A stretch of DNA of 44,168 nt from Bacilli bacterium (GTDB taxonomy: Bacteria; Bacillota_I; Bacilli_A; RF39; UBA660), in contig JAQXQC010000088.1 in the NCBI GenBank assembly GCA_029100965.1, positions 1 to 44,168 on the forward strand, read 5' to 3'. The notes beneath the pieces were generated by a model that had not been told where the DNA came from, searched no databases, and saw only the letters and a program-made list of their open reading frames with translations. The position numbers and the translations under genes were made by a program. Positions 31,968 to 41,634 of the stretch are shown piece after piece. Position 1 is the stretch's first letter. Each line of letters begins with the position of its first letter.

Positions 31968-32563
31968 AATTTCTCTAATAAAAGATTTAAATCCCCTTCT
32001 TGATATTCTGTTTTTTCTATTATTGTTCCTGTTTTATAGGATAATATTCCATATTGATTATCTTTTTTTACGATAATATTTTGAAAGTTATATCCTTGAA
32101 GAAGATTATTATTTAATATTCCTATTTGGTTATAAGTCACAGGAACGATGTTTTTTCCTGTGCTATCTATAATCCCTTGTTTTGCGTTTAATGTTACAAC
32201 AAAATGATCTTGGTCAATAACTATATAATCTTCATAAGAATTACTAATCATTTTTCCTGTTCTATAATTAAATAATAATGTTTTATTACTGTTGTTATAT
32301 TCTAATATTACATAGTTGCTGTCTATACTTTTTTTATAAAATGGGCATTCTTTTTCTCCACAATCATACTTAGAGTAAATTAAGTTTTTCTTTTCTTGTG
32401 CTTCCGATACACAGAGATTTCCTTCGCATTCATAAAAATATAATTCATTTTTGGTTAAATATTGATAATTAATTTTATAATCCATTACCATGAATAATAT
32501 TTCTATTAATAATAAGAATAAAGATGTAACCCATAATATTCTTCCAAAGTTATGCTTTTTCAT
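31940..32563 (-). CDS. Small membrane protein with WG/KWG-like repeats
   Basis: 207 residues from the ATG at 32563, which has GTGGGGAATAAG upstream; longer frames overlap the previous gene. One N-terminal membrane helix (about 9-28) is followed by an extracytoplasmic part with four Cys (FYECEGNLC, KYDCGEKEC) that may form disulfides. The last third has repeats resembling WG-type beta units (GIIDSTGKNIVPVTYNQIG; YGILSYKTGTIIEKTEY). It is coupled to the pilin-like gene upstream (stop and start almost touch). Function is unknown. Confidence 0.65.
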   Translation of the reverse strand: MKKHNFGRILWVTSLFLLLIEILFMVMDYKINYQYLTKNELYFYECEGNLCVSEAQEKKNLIYSKYDCGEKECPFYKKSIDSNYVILEYNNSNKTLLFNYRTGKMISNSYEDYIVIDQDHFVVTLNAKQGIIDSTGKNIVPVTYNQIGILNNNLLQGYNFQNIIVKKDNQYGILSYKTGTIIEKTEYQEGDLNLLLEKLKEEPSSNN

Positions 32564-32564
32564 C

Positions 32565-33410
32565 TTATTCCCCACTTTCAAAACTTTCAATTTTCGTTAA
32601 TTTAAAATCATAGTTATTTTTGTATTCATTCCAATCATTGGGGATAAATTCTATTTGAGCTTTTGCTAATGAATCGCCTTTTGATAGATAAGTAAATGCA
32701 GGTGCCGTTCCATCGTCACTTGTAATAGTTAGATTTTTAAATATATAAGTCTTTCCTTTTTGGTTTACATCTAATCTTATATTATAGTATCCTCCAGATG
32801 TAGTATTTAGAATTTTTTGATATTGATTTGTGTTACAACTTGTCGAATTCATGCATATCCAATCCTCTTTTGTTGCTCCTCTTGATGATGGATATATATA
32901 TACTTCTACGGTATCGCTTGTATTATCTCCTTCAGTTGATGCCCAAATTCCAGTTGTTTCGCAAGAAAAATGGTAGGTTTTTCCTTCTTGTAAATATACT
33001 TGAATTCCTTCTAGTTCTCCATAACCGTCATTATTTATTGTACTTAATGCTGTAACGGTTATATTTTTATTTTCATCAATACTGTATTGCATTTTACCGC
33101 TACTTGATGTAATTAATCCATTAGTTTTATTCAATCCTTCTATTGGTATATTATTAGTATTAATTTCAAAAAGATATTTTCCTGTTGTTAGAGCTTTTCC
33201 TTCTGTAAGTGCTTTTTCAATACCAATATTACTATCGTTAGTTACATCTTTTGATTTAAAACTTTCTTCTAGTTTTACAGTTGATCTTTCCAACATTTGT
33301 TTTTTCGATTGTAATCCATTTAAAATAGAAAACATTAATAGAATAAATAAAATAAATAATGTATATAAAATTCCTGTGATAGCAAATCCTTTGTTGTCTA
33401 GTTTTCTCAT
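32565..33410 (-). CDS. Pilin-like surface protein without Glu5
   Basis: 281 residues from the ATG at 33410, which has AAGGTGG 6 bp upstream. MRKLDNKGFAITGILYTLFILFILLM looks like a prepilin leader plus hydrophobic helix, but the residue at mature position 5 is Gly, not Glu. The mature part continues as a helix (QSKKQMLERSTVKLEESF), then a beta-rich domain with VYLQEGKTYHFSCETTG and a second similar strand-rich half. The domain resembles carbohydrate-binding-like jellyrolls by eye only. It pairs with the small membrane protein downstream. Confidence 0.6.
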   Translation of the reverse strand: MRKLDNKGFAITGILYTLFILFILLMFSILNGLQSKKQMLERSTVKLEESFKSKDVTNDSNIGIEKALTEGKALTTGKYLFEINTNNIPIEGLNKTNGLITSSSGKMQYSIDENKNITVTALSTINNDGYGELEGIQVYLQEGKTYHFSCETTGIWASTEGDNTSDTVEVYIYPSSRGATKEDWICMNSTSCNTNQYQKILNTTSGGYYNIRLDVNQKGKTYIFKNLTITSDDGTAPAFTYLSKGDSLAKAQIEFIPNDWNEYKNNYDFKLTKIESFESGE

Positions 33411-33521
33411 GATACCACCTTCTATTCTACTAACATTATAAACGATATTTTCTAAAATAGCAACCAACTTACCCACTAAAATTTTATGTTAAAACAAAAG
33501 TACTAATTCAGTATTTTTGCC

Positions 33522-33551
33522 AAAAAAAAAGATGCTTTTCAATAAACATCT
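33522..33551 (-). terminator. Terminator of the ribosomal protein super-operon
   Basis: AGATGCTT (33530-33537) and AAACATCT (33544-33551), an 8-bp stem with one G-T pair, followed on the minus strand by nine T. It lies just after rplQ. Confidence 0.8.
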
Positions 33552-33560
33552 CCTTCTTTA

Positions 33561-33902
33561 TTAAACTAACTTTAAGATAACCATTAAAGCGTTATCTCCA
33601 CGTCTTTCTTCAGTTTTAATAATTTTTGTATATCCACCTTGTCTATCTTCATATCTTTTTGCAAGGTCATTAAACACTTTATTTACGCATTCTTCGTCAT
33701 TATGTAAAAATGCTAATGCAAGTCTACGTGTTACTAAAGTATTTTTCTTTCCGTAAGTAACCATCTTATCGAAACATTTTCTCACTTCTTTTGCTCTAGT
33801 TTCAGTAGTTGTAATGCTTTCGTTTAAGATTAGTTGTTTTGTTAGGCTTGCTAACATGCTTCTTCTATGTTTGTTATCTCTACCTAATTTTCTATAAGCC
33901 AT
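33561..33902 (-). CDS. rplQ: 50S ribosomal protein L17
   Basis: 113 residues. MAYRKLGRDNKHRRSMLASL and TRRLALAFLH are typical L17, a large-subunit protein near the peptide exit. It is the last gene of the cluster and follows rpoA, as in other Bacilli. Confidence 0.98.
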   Translation of the reverse strand: MAYRKLGRDNKHRRSMLASLTKQLILNESITTTETRAKEVRKCFDKMVTYGKKNTLVTRRLALAFLHNDEECVNKVFNDLAKRYEDRQGGYTKIIKTEERRGDNALMVILKLV

Positions 33903-33918
33903 AATATCCTCCTTCTAA

Positions 33919-34875
33919 TTAATCATCATCTCTAAAGTTAAGACCCATGCTTTTTACTTTATCGATAACTTCTTTTAATGATTTCTTTCCTAAGTTACGG
34001 ATTTTCATCATTTCATTTTCACTCTTATCAACAAGATCATGCAACGTTAAAATACCAGCACGTTTTAAGCAGTTATATGCTCTAACACTTAAATCTAAGT
34101 CATCAATAGAAGTCTCTAATGCCTTTTGATTTGGATCTTCTGCCTTAGAACTCATTAATCCTGTTTCATCAGCAATTTCATTTAAATCTGCTAAAATATT
34201 AAAGTGCTCAATTAAAATTCTACTTGCTAGGGCAACAGATTCTTCTGGAGTAATGGAACCATTTGTCCATACTTCTAATATTAATTTGTCATAGTTATTA
34301 TCTTGTCCAACACGAGCGTTTTCTACTTCATAATTGATTCTTTCGATAGGAGAAAATAGACTGTCAATAAATATTGTGTTTTGTTTTGCTCCTTCGCCAT
34401 ATAAAGTTTTGTTTTCTTCTGCTCTATTGTATCCTCTTCCATGACCAATTGTCATTTCCATATCGATACTAGCACCTTCTGCTAAGGTACAAATTAATTG
34501 ATCTGGATTCAAGATTTCGATATCTGTATCAGCTTCAATATCTCTAGCATATACTTCTCCTTCAGTATTTTTATGAATTCTTAAAATATAGTCATAATTA
34601 TCAGAATGATTTTTAATCACAACGCTTTTTAAATTTAAAACGATTGCCGTTACATCTTCAATTACACCATCTATTTTTTGAAATTCATGGGCAACACCTT
34701 CGATTTTTACGCTAGTGATTGCATCTCCTGGTAAACTTGATAGCATTACTCTTCTAAGGGCATTTCCTAGAGTTGTACCAAATCCTCTTTCTAAGGGTTC
34801 GATTTCAAATTTACCATAATTGTCGCTTTCAACATATTCTTTTACTTTATAATCAGGTTTTTCAAATTTTAACAT
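33919..34875 (-). CDS. rpoA: RNA polymerase subunit alpha
   Basis: 318 residues. The N-terminal assembly domain has YGKFEIEPLERGFGTTLGNALRRVMLSSLPG (about 20-50). The C-terminal domain has LDLSVRAYNCLKRAGI and IRNLGKKSLKEVIDKV (about 250-310) for UP-element and activator contacts. It dimerises to start polymerase assembly. It lies between rpsK and rplQ in the standard order. Confidence 0.99.
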   Translation of the reverse strand: MLKFEKPDYKVKEYVESDNYGKFEIEPLERGFGTTLGNALRRVMLSSLPGDAITSVKIEGVAHEFQKIDGVIEDVTAIVLNLKSVVIKNHSDNYDYILRIHKNTEGEVYARDIEADTDIEILNPDQLICTLAEGASIDMEMTIGHGRGYNRAEENKTLYGEGAKQNTIFIDSLFSPIERINYEVENARVGQDNNYDKLILEVWTNGSITPEESVALASRILIEHFNILADLNEIADETGLMSSKAEDPNQKALETSIDDLDLSVRAYNCLKRAGILTLHDLVDKSENEMMKIRNLGKKSLKEVIDKVKSMGLNFRDDD

Positions 34876-34904
34876 TTAAAACACTCTCCTTTACTTATTT
34901 TATC

Positions 34905-35297
34905 TTATCCACGACGTTTTTTTGGTGGACGACAACCATTATGTGGAATTGGTGTTTCATCAGTAATTTTCGTTACTTTTAAACCTGTAGCTTGTAATGA
35001 ACGAATTGCCATTTCACGACCAGCACCTAATCCTTTTACTACAACTTCAACTTCTTTCATTCCCATTTCTACTGCTTTAGCTCCTGCAATTTCTGCACTT
35101 TTACCAGCAGCATATGGAGTAGATTTTTTACTTCCTTTAATTCCTTGTGTACCACTTGATGCCCAACATAAAGCATTTCCTTCTTTATCTGTAACTGTTA
35201 CTACAGTATTATTAAATGTTGATTGAATATGTACAACACCTGATGGAACATTCTTCTTTACTTTACGTTTTCTTGCATTATATTTTCCATTTGCCAT
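34905..35297 (-). CDS. rpsK: 30S ribosomal protein S11
   Basis: 130 residues. [16 protein letters not shown] and the C-terminal [16 protein letters not shown] are diagnostic. It forms part of the platform of the small subunit. It lies between rpsM and rpoA. Confidence 0.98.
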   Translation of the reverse strand: MANGKYNARKRKVKKNVPSGVVHIQSTFNNTVVTVTDKEGNALCWASSGTQGIKGSKKSTPYAAGKSAEIAGAKAVEMGMKEVEVVVKGLGAGREMAIRSLQATGLKVTKITDETPIPHNGCRPPKKRRG

Positions 35298-35315
35298 AAA
35301 AGATTCCCTCCTTCA

Positions 35316-35681
35316 TTATTTCTTCTTATTAGCAACTACTTTACCTTTACCTTTACGAGTTCTTGCATTTCTTGATGTTCTTTGTCCTCTTACTGGTAGG
35401 CCTTTGATGTGTCTTTTTCCACGATAGCATCCAATTTCTTTTAAGTTTTTAATACTTAAAGCAACTTCTCTTCTTAAGTCACCTTCTACTGGATATTTAT
35501 CGATTTCTTTTCTAATTGCTGCTAATTCTTCATCTGTTAAGTCTTTTGCTTTTTTATTTAAATCAACATTAGCATCACTTAAAATTGTTTTTGCTAATTG
35601 TCTTCCAATCCCATAGATATAAGTTAATGATACTTCAATTCTTTTTTCATTAGGGATATCAACGCCTTTAATACGTGCCAT
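35316..35681 (-). CDS. rpsM: 30S ribosomal protein S13
   Basis: 121 residues. [47 protein letters not shown] and a basic tail match S13, which contacts the P-site tRNA and L5. Follows rpmJ by a short gap. Confidence 0.98.
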   Translation of the reverse strand: MARIKGVDIPNEKRIEVSLTYIYGIGRQLAKTILSDANVDLNKKAKDLTDEELAAIRKEIDKYPVEGDLRREVALSIKNLKEIGCYRGKRHIKGLPVRGQRTSRNARTRKGKGKVVANKKK

Positions 35682-35697
35682 TTAAAATTACCTCCTA

Positions 35698-35811
35698 TTA
35701 TCCTTGCTTTTGCTTATGTTTTGGATTTTCACAAATAACCATAAGCTTTCCATTTCTTTTAATAATTTTGCATTTATCACAAATAGGTTTTACTGACGCT
35801 CTTACTTTCAT
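35698..35811 (-). CDS. rpmJ: 50S ribosomal protein L36 (zinc type)
   Basis: 37 residues: [19 protein letters not shown] at the start, with Cys11, Cys14, Cys27 and His32 as the zinc ligands of the C+ form. It is too short for many gene callers. It lies between infA and rpsM, the usual place. Confidence 0.97.
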   Translation of the reverse strand: MKVRASVKPICDKCKIIKRNGKLMVICENPKHKQKQG

Positions 35812-35822
35812 AATTCTTCCTC

Positions 35823-36041
35823 CTATTTTTTATTATAGATTATACGCCCATGTGTTAAGTCGTAAGGTGACAATTCTATAACAACGGTATCACCTGGTAA
35901 GATACGTATATTGTTTACGCGCATTTTACCAGAAACATGGGCTACTACCTCGTGTCCTCCATCAAGTACAACCTTGAATTTACCACCGGGTATTAAATCT
36001 ACTACCTTTCCTTGAGTTTCGATAACATCACTTTTACTCAA
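35823..36041 (-). CDS. infA: Translation initiation factor IF-1
   Basis: 72 residues from a TTG at 36041, preferred because AGGAG sits 9 bp before it and the product [20 protein letters not shown] matches IF-1; the ATG at 36050 directly abuts the ribosome site. An OB-fold follows to [11 protein letters not shown]. It helps select initiator tRNA at the small-subunit A site. The gene map, which often lies between adk and infA, is absent. Confidence 0.95.
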   Translation of the reverse strand: MSKSDVIETQGKVVDLIPGGKFKVVLDGGHEVVAHVSGKMRVNNIRILPGDTVVIELSPYDLTHGRIIYNKK

Positions 36042-36096
36042 AATAATCATCTCCTGTTAATTATTTATCACCTATATTTAAGTAATATTTATTTAT

Positions 36097-36133
36097 TTTA
36101 AGTAAAGTACTGAAGAAGTATTTTACTTAAAAC
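36097..36133 (-). promoter_or_regulatory. Long hairpin between adk and infA
   Basis: A 16-bp stem with one imperfect pair (36097-36112 with 36118-36133) and a 5-nt loop. It lacks a T-tract on the minus strand, so it is not a normal terminator; it may be a processing or attenuation site. Confidence 0.45.
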
Positions 36134-36145
36134 TTTTATCTTTGT

Positions 36146-36808
36146 TTAATTATTTTCTAATATCTTTTTTATTTTATTAAAAATATCTTCAGCAGAATCT
36201 AATTCTCCTACTATAATATCTTTCAAAATTCCCTTTTCTCTGTAGTAATCAATAATTGGTGTAGCTTCTTTTACGTAAGTAACAAACCTTGCATTAAAAG
36301 TCTCTTCACTGTCATCACTACGAGTTGCTAGAGTATGTCCACATTTATCACAAAAACCATCAATTTTTGGTGATAAAGCAGGAACGCTTTTATTATAACT
36401 TGCTCCACAACTAGAACAAATTAATCGATCTAATGAACGCTTTAAGGCTAAATTTTGGTCAATATCCATATGAATAACTATCCCTTCGTCTAATCCTTGC
36501 TCTTTCATTAAATTTTCATAAACTTTTGCTTGTTCTAAAGTTCTAGGAAAGCCATCTAGGATATAACCATTATTACAATCTACTTGTTGGATGCGATTTC
36601 TTAATAAGTTGACGATGACATCATCTGAAATTAATCCACCTTGATCCATAATGCTTTTTAAGTATTCTCCCATACTACTTCCACTGGAAACTTCATCACG
36701 AAGTAAATCTCCAGTTGAGATATGAGGAATATTATATAAAGCACTAATCATTTTTGATTGTGTTCCCTTCCCTGCTGCAGGAGGGGCAATTAATATAATA
36801 TTCTTCAT
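36146..36808 (-). CDS. adk: Adenylate kinase, zinc-lid type
   Basis: 220 residues. The P-loop is APPAAGKGTQ (8-17). The lid carries CSSC and CDKC Cys pairs that bind zinc, as in many Gram-positive enzymes, and LDGFPRT is present. It balances AMP, ADP and ATP. It overlaps secY by 4 bp. Confidence 0.98.
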   Translation of the reverse strand: MKNIILIAPPAAGKGTQSKMISALYNIPHISTGDLLRDEVSSGSSMGEYLKSIMDQGGLISDDVIVNLLRNRIQQVDCNNGYILDGFPRTLEQAKVYENLMKEQGLDEGIVIHMDIDQNLALKRSLDRLICSSCGASYNKSVPALSPKIDGFCDKCGHTLATRSDDSEETFNARFVTYVKEATPIIDYYREKGILKDIIVGELDSAEDIFNKIKKILENN

Positions 36809-38070
36809 AGACTTTTCCTTCTTTTATTGTAACTTCTATTGACAAGACTACTTTCTAATTGACGCATTGTCTCTAGGGCAACACCTACAATAATTAATAT
36901 ACTAGTTCCACCTACACTTACACTAGTTGGTAAGTTTGTGCTCATGAAGCTTGATACAACAATAGGAAGTCCTGCAATAACACAGATGAATATTGCTCCT
37001 ATTAGTGTGATTCTACTAAGTACTGTTTTAATATAACTAATTGTTTCTTTTCCTGGACGAACACCTGGGATATATCCACCTTGTCTAGATAAATTTTTAG
37101 ATAATTCTTCTGGATTAACTTGGATAAATGTATATAAGAAACTAAATGCAAAAATTAAAACTAAGTAAACAATAAAACCAGTTGGTGTTGTATAAGTTAC
37201 ATATTTTTTTACAAATGTTACAAATCCATTTTCACTTTTCATTAAATTAGCAATAAATGTTGGTACCGTAAAGATTACTGATGCAAAGATTACTGGCATA
37301 ACATTTGCTGAATTTAATTTAAATGGAATATAGTTTTGTTTTGCTCCATAAGAGGAGTTGGTTTGATTAGAATACTGAATAGGAATTCTTCTTTCTGAAT
37401 TTTCGATAAATACAACGGCTACGATTATTGCAATATAAACTGCAATAAATAAGATAAATTCTAATATTCCAAGAAATAAACTTGAATTATCTAAAATTAA
37501 TGCTTTAAATGTATCGACGAAAGTTTTTGGAATGGTAGATAAAATACCTGCCATAATAAGAAGCGATATCCCGTTTCCTAATCCTTTTTGTGTGATTTGA
37601 TCTCCTAACCATAATAGAAAAGCTGTACCTGCAGTTAATATTACTGTTATTCTTAAATAATCGATTGCCGTTGCATCTTTTACTAGAGCAAAAGACATGG
37701 CAAATCCTTCAATAAAAGCAATAATAATTCCAAGATAACGATTAATTTGATTAATCTTTTGACGTCCTGCTGCACCACTTTCTTTTAATTCTGTAAAATA
37801 TGGTAGGATATCCATTTGTAATAAACTAGTAATAATTGTTGCTGAGATATAAGGCATAACCCCTAAAGCAAAGATAGAAAATTGCTTTAGTGAGCCTCCA
37901 GTGATTGCATTTGCTAAATCACCAAAATCTACATTCTTTAGAGAAGTTACTCCAGGAACTGGAATCGTTGTTCCAACGATAAAAATAAATAAACAAAGTA
38001 ATGTAAATCCTAATCTCTTTCTAATATCTTTATTCTTAGGACTAAATATTAGCTTAAGATTTTTAAACAT
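36805..38070 (-). CDS. secY: Protein translocase subunit SecY
   Basis: 421 residues with ten membrane helices, the pore-forming subunit of the Sec channel. GTTIPVPGV (33-41), the plug region, PYISATIITSLLQMD and the cytosolic loop RRIPIQYSNQ and QGGYIPGVRPG are typical. It follows rplO by 1 bp and overlaps adk by 4 bp. Confidence 0.98.
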   Translation of the reverse strand: MFKNLKLIFSPKNKDIRKRLGFTLLCLFIFIVGTTIPVPGVTSLKNVDFGDLANAITGGSLKQFSIFALGVMPYISATIITSLLQMDILPYFTELKESGAAGRQKINQINRYLGIIIAFIEGFAMSFALVKDATAIDYLRITVILTAGTAFLLWLGDQITQKGLGNGISLLIMAGILSTIPKTFVDTFKALILDNSSLFLGILEFILFIAVYIAIIVAVVFIENSERRIPIQYSNQTNSSYGAKQNYIPFKLNSANVMPVIFASVIFTVPTFIANLMKSENGFVTFVKKYVTYTTPTGFIVYLVLIFAFSFLYTFIQVNPEELSKNLSRQGGYIPGVRPGKETISYIKTVLSRITLIGAIFICVIAGLPIVVSSFMSTNLPTSVSVGGTSILIIVGVALETMRQLESSLVNRSYNKRRKSL

Positions 38071-38071
38071 A

Positions 38072-38509
38072 TTAGATCACCTCGATTGTTCCGCCAACGC
38101 TTTCAATCTTTGTTTTTGCTGTTTTTGAGAAACTTGTTGCTTTAACTGTTAATTTTTTAGTTAATTCACCGTTTCCTAAAACTTTAACGCCATCTAATTG
38201 TTTTTTTAATAAACCAGTTTCAATTAATAATTCTGGTGTAACTACTGTACCATCTTCGAAACGATTTAAATCGCTTACATTAACTGTTGCATATACAGTA
38301 GCAAATCTAGTATTGTTGAATCCTCTTTTTCCTAATCTTCTGAATAGTGGTAATTGTCCACCTTCAAATCCTACTCTTACTCCACCACCTGATCTAGCGT
38401 TTTGTCCTTTTTCACCTTTACCAGCAGTTTTTGAATATTTTCCACCACGACCAATTCTCTTACGAGATTGTTTTGAGCCGTATGCTGGACTTAAGTTTTC
38501 TAATTTCAT
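38072..38509 (-). CDS. rplO: 50S ribosomal protein L15
   Basis: 145 residues. [24 protein letters not shown] and the [21 protein letters not shown] stretch are L15. Its start overlaps the rpsE stop by one base, leaving no room for rpmD (L30), which normally lies between them. Confidence 0.98.
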   Translation of the reverse strand: MKLENLSPAYGSKQSRKRIGRGGKYSKTAGKGEKGQNARSGGGVRVGFEGGQLPLFRRLGKRGFNNTRFATVYATVNVSDLNRFEDGTVVTPELLIETGLLKKQLDGVKVLGNGELTKKLTVKATSFSKTAKTKIESVGGTIEVI

Positions 38510-39129
38510 TATCCTCTGATCTCCTCTATTGTTTTTCCTCTTAACTCAGCAACGTGAGATGGGCTTTTTTGTTCAGCAAGTGCTCTTAGAGTTGCACGAG
38601 CCATATTAATTTTAGTACTTGATCCAAGACTTTTAGAAAGGACATCTTTAACACCAGCTAATTCTAATACATCACGAACAGGTCCGCCAGCTTTTACTCC
38701 AGTACCTTCTGTTGCAGGTTTTAACATTACACGAACTGCTCCTTCTTTAGTAATGATTTCGTGAGAAATAGTACGATTATCGATTAATTCAACATTGATT
38801 AGATTTCTTGATGCTGCTTGAGTTGCTTTTTTTACAGCATCTGGCATTTCTTTGGCTTTACCAACACCAATACCAACTTTTCCTTTTCTGTTTCCTACTA
38901 CAACAGTGGCAGAGAAACGGAATTGACGACCACCTTTAACAACTTTAGTAACACGTTTAATATCGATTACTTTATCTTCTAAATCTGTTTTTGGTTTAGA
39001 AAAATTATTGTTACGACGAGGACGTCTATTATTATTGTTGTTACGTCTAAATTCTTTTTTACCAGTTTCAGATGAAGAAGTATTTTCTTCTGTTGTAACA
39101 ACTTCTTTCTTAACGTTTTCTTCGTTCAT
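38509..39129 (-). CDS. rpsE: 30S ribosomal protein S5 with N-terminal extension
   Basis: 206 residues against about 166 in most bacteria. Residues 1-45 are an extra Glu/Thr- then Asn/Arg-rich tail ([17 protein letters not shown]). The S5 core begins at [20 protein letters not shown] and includes [13 protein letters not shown] and the [18 protein letters not shown] end. S5 shapes the mRNA entry and decoding fidelity. Lies between rplR and rplO. Confidence 0.97.
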   Translation of the reverse strand: MNEENVKKEVVTTEENTSSSETGKKEFRRNNNNNRRPRRNNNFSKPKTDLEDKVIDIKRVTKVVKGGRQFRFSATVVVGNRKGKVGIGVGKAKEMPDAVKKATQAASRNLINVELIDNRTISHEIITKEGAVRVMLKPATEGTGVKAGGPVRDVLELAGVKDVLSKSLGSSTKINMARATLRALAEQKSPSHVAELRGKTIEEIRG

Positions 39130-39144
39130 TAGTTATCCTCCTTA

Positions 39145-39507
39145 TTAGAATTCTAAGCCGTTTTCACGTGCTGCTTCTGCTAAAGCTTTTACACGTCCAT
39201 GATATAAGTATCCACCTCTATCAAAAACAACTTCTTTAATATTTGCTTTATTTGCTCTTTTAGCAATTTCAGCTCCAATGATTTTAGCAGCTTCTACATT
39301 TCCACCATTTTTAAGGTTTAATTCTTTTTCAAGACTAGAAGCACTAACTAATGTTACGCCTTTTTCATCATCGATGATTTGAGCAGTAATGTTTGCGTTT
39401 GAACGAAAGACATTTAATCTTGGACGATTACTAGTACCAGCAAGATTTTCACGAATTCTTGAATGTCTTTCTCTACGTATATCATTTCTTGAAACTTTAC
39501 TTATCAT
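39145..39507 (-). CDS. rplR: 50S ribosomal protein L18
   Basis: 120 residues. [24 protein letters not shown] and the end [26 protein letters not shown] match L18, which binds 5S rRNA with L5. Standard position. Confidence 0.98.
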   Translation of the reverse strand: MISKVSRNDIRRERHSRIRENLAGTSNRPRLNVFRSNANITAQIIDDEKGVTLVSASSLEKELNLKNGGNVEAAKIIGAEIAKRANKANIKEVVFDRGGYLYHGRVKALAEAARENGLEF

Positions 39508-39531
39508 ACGAATTAGTCTCCTTTACTTTAT

Positions 39532-40071
39532 TTATTTAGATGCTTTCTTTCCTTCTTTACGACGGATATGTTCACCAACATAGTGAATTCCTTTACCTTT
39601 ATATGGTTCAGGTTTTCTTAATTCACGAATTTCTGCCGCAAATTTTCCAAGAGCGCATTTATCAATTCCGGATAATTCGATTTCAGTATTGCTAATTTGT
39701 TTTACTTCAATACCTTCTGGAATATCTACATTATCTAAATGAGATTTACCATCTTGAACAGTTAATACTTTTCCTTTTACTGTAAAACGATAACCAACAC
39801 CAACAATCTCTAATCCTTTTGTATAACCTTCTGTTACACCAATTAACATATTTCTAATATTTGCATTAGTAGTACCATGCATTTCATTAGTATGTTTTAA
39901 ATTATTTAATACTTCAACAGCAATTTCATTATCTTTAATGTTTACTTTAATGTTTTTATCAATTACTAAAGATAATTCTCCTTTAGGTCCTTTTACTGTT
40001 AAATTTTGTCCATTTAATTCTACATTAACTTTTTCTGGTATTGTTAAAATTCTTTTTCCAATACGACTCAT
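39532..40071 (-). CDS. rplF: 50S ribosomal protein L6
   Basis: 179 residues. MSRIGKRILTIPEKV, VKGPKGELS and RKPEPYKGKGIHYVGEHIRRKEGK are typical L6, near the factor-binding site of the large subunit. Lies between rpsH and rplR. Confidence 0.98.
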   Translation of the reverse strand: MSRIGKRILTIPEKVNVELNGQNLTVKGPKGELSLVIDKNIKVNIKDNEIAVEVLNNLKHTNEMHGTTNANIRNMLIGVTEGYTKGLEIVGVGYRFTVKGKVLTVQDGKSHLDNVDIPEGIEVKQISNTEIELSGIDKCALGKFAAEIRELRKPEPYKGKGIHYVGEHIRRKEGKKASK

Positions 40072-40089
40072 AGTAACCTCCTTTTGGGC

Positions 40090-40482
40090 TTACCAAATGT
40101 AAGCAATTACCTCTCCACCAACATTATTTTTTCTTGCAAGCTTATCTGTCATTACACCTTTAGATGTTGAAATAATAGCTATTCCAAGTCCGTTTAATAC
40201 TTTAGGAATATTATTTGCCTCAGCATATACACGAAGACCTGGTTTTGAAATTCTCTTTAAGCCAGTGATTACTCTTTCTTTATTTTTACCATATTTTAAA
40301 GTCAATGTTAAGATATTTTGAACATCATTTTTTTCAATACTAAAATCAGTAATGAAACCTTCATCTTTTAAAATAGATGCAATTGTCTCTTTCATTTTAG
40401 AAGATGGCATTGACACTTCTTTTGCATGATTTTGGTTTGCATTACGAATACGTGTTAGCATATCTGCGATTGGATCTGTCAT
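40090..40482 (-). CDS. rpsH: 30S ribosomal protein S8
   Basis: 130 residues. [20 protein letters not shown] and the end [26 protein letters not shown] match S8, a primary 16S rRNA binder that in E. coli also represses spc-operon translation. Confidence 0.98.
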   Translation of the reverse strand: MTDPIADMLTRIRNANQNHAKEVSMPSSKMKETIASILKDEGFITDFSIEKNDVQNILTLTLKYGKNKERVITGLKRISKPGLRVYAEANNIPKVLNGLGIAIISTSKGVMTDKLARKNNVGGEVIAYIW

Positions 40483-40513
40483 TAAAATCCCTCCTTCTTT
40501 TATTCAAATTGGA

Positions 40514-40699
40514 TTACCAACTAGATTTTTTTACACCTGGTATTTGTCCTTTATACGCTAATTCTCTAAAACAAATACGGCAAATACCAAACTTACTCAT
40601 TACAGCGTGTGGTCTTCCACAACGAGAACAACGAGTATATTCTCTTACTTTATATTTTTGTGGTCTAGATTGTTTTACAACCATTGATTTTCTTGCCAT
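40514..40699 (-). CDS. rpsN: 30S ribosomal protein S14, zinc (type Z)
   Basis: 61 residues, the short form. Cys24, Cys27, Cys40 and Cys43 bind zinc. It ends in [12 protein letters not shown]. Standard place between rplE and rpsH. Confidence 0.98.
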   Translation of the reverse strand: MARKSMVVKQSRPQKYKVREYTRCSRCGRPHAVMSKFGICRICFRELAYKGQIPGVKKSSW

Positions 40700-40710
40700 G
40701 TTTTTCCTCC

Positions 40711-41250
40711 TTATTTCCTAAAAGGAACTCCAAGTTCTTTTAATAAATCATAAGCTTCTTCATTTGTTTTTGCGGTAGTAACAATAACAATATCCATACC
40801 TCTTACTTTTGTTACTTCATCAAAGTTAATTTCAGGGAAAATTAATTGTTCTTTAATTCCAATTGTATAATTTCCTCTTCCATCAAAACTTCTTGGAGAT
40901 AATCCTCTGAAGTCTCTTACCATAGGTAAGCTGATTGAAATTAACTTATCAAGGAATGTATACATTTTATCTCCTCTTAAAGTAACTTTGCAGCCAATTT
41001 TGTTTCCTTCTCTTAATTTAAATGAAGAAATTGATTTTTTAGCAGTTGTTTCAATAGGTTTTTGACCAGTAATTTTCTCTAAATCTTCAAGAGCTGCTTC
41101 TAATAATTTAGAATTCGATAGAGCATCTCCTACACCCATATTTACAACAATTTTATCAATTTTAGGTACTAGCATTACTGTGCTATAACCACGCTTAGAC
41201 ATTAAACTTGGAACAACTTCATTTCTATATTTTTCTTCTAGGCGGTTCAT
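40711..41250 (-). CDS. rplE: 50S ribosomal protein L5
   Basis: 179 residues. [31 protein letters not shown] and [16 protein letters not shown] identify L5, which binds 5S rRNA and P-site tRNA. Between rplX and rpsN. Confidence 0.98.
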   Translation of the reverse strand: MNRLEEKYRNEVVPSLMSKRGYSTVMLVPKIDKIVVNMGVGDALSNSKLLEAALEDLEKITGQKPIETTAKKSISSFKLREGNKIGCKVTLRGDKMYTFLDKLISISLPMVRDFRGLSPRSFDGRGNYTIGIKEQLIFPEINFDEVTKVRGMDIVIVTTAKTNEEAYDLLKELGVPFRK

Positions 41251-41288
41251 TTGAAATCCACCCTCCTTCCAAAACGTTTATCGCGATT

Positions 41289-41534
41289 TTATTTTTCTTT
41301 TTTATTTTTTGATTTTTCTTTTACTTCTTCTAATTTTACATTTGAACGATGAATAGGAGCTTCTGTTTCTCTAATTTCTCCTGTACCGTTGTTGTATTTA
41401 GGTTTGATATGTTTTTTTACAATATTTACACCTTCAACGATTACTTTATCATCAACTACTTTTAAAACTTTACCAGTTTTTCCCTTGTTTGCACCTGCAA
41501 TAACAGTAACTTTATCACCAGTTTTTAATTTCAT
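41289..41534 (-). CDS. rplX: 50S ribosomal protein L24
   Basis: 81 residues from the ATG at 41534, which has AGGAGGG 6 bp upstream; the ATG at 41552 lies before that site. [25 protein letters not shown] is the KOW domain of L24, an assembly-starting protein of the large subunit. It is a little short at the C-terminus, ending in a Lys/Glu-rich tail. Confidence 0.97.
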   Translation of the reverse strand: MKLKTGDKVTVIAGANKGKTGKVLKVVDDKVIVEGVNIVKKHIKPKYNNGTGEIRETEAPIHRSNVKLEEVKEKSKNKKEK

Positions 41535-41577
41535 GAATATCCCTCCTAACATTTATAAATGTATTGTTTCTTTCGTT

Positions 41578-41634
41578 AAAATACTTAAAAGTTTTGAATC
41601 TTTAAATTATAGTGTCAAACCCAAGAAGTATTTT
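41578..41634 (-). promoter_or_regulatory. Hairpin between rplN and rplX
   Basis: AAAATACTT (41578-41586) and AAGTATTTT (41626-41634), a 9-bp perfect stem, with an inner imperfect pairing. The rplN-rplX gap is 98 bp, the widest within the ribosomal genes except adk-infA. It may regulate or process the mRNA. Confidence 0.4.
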
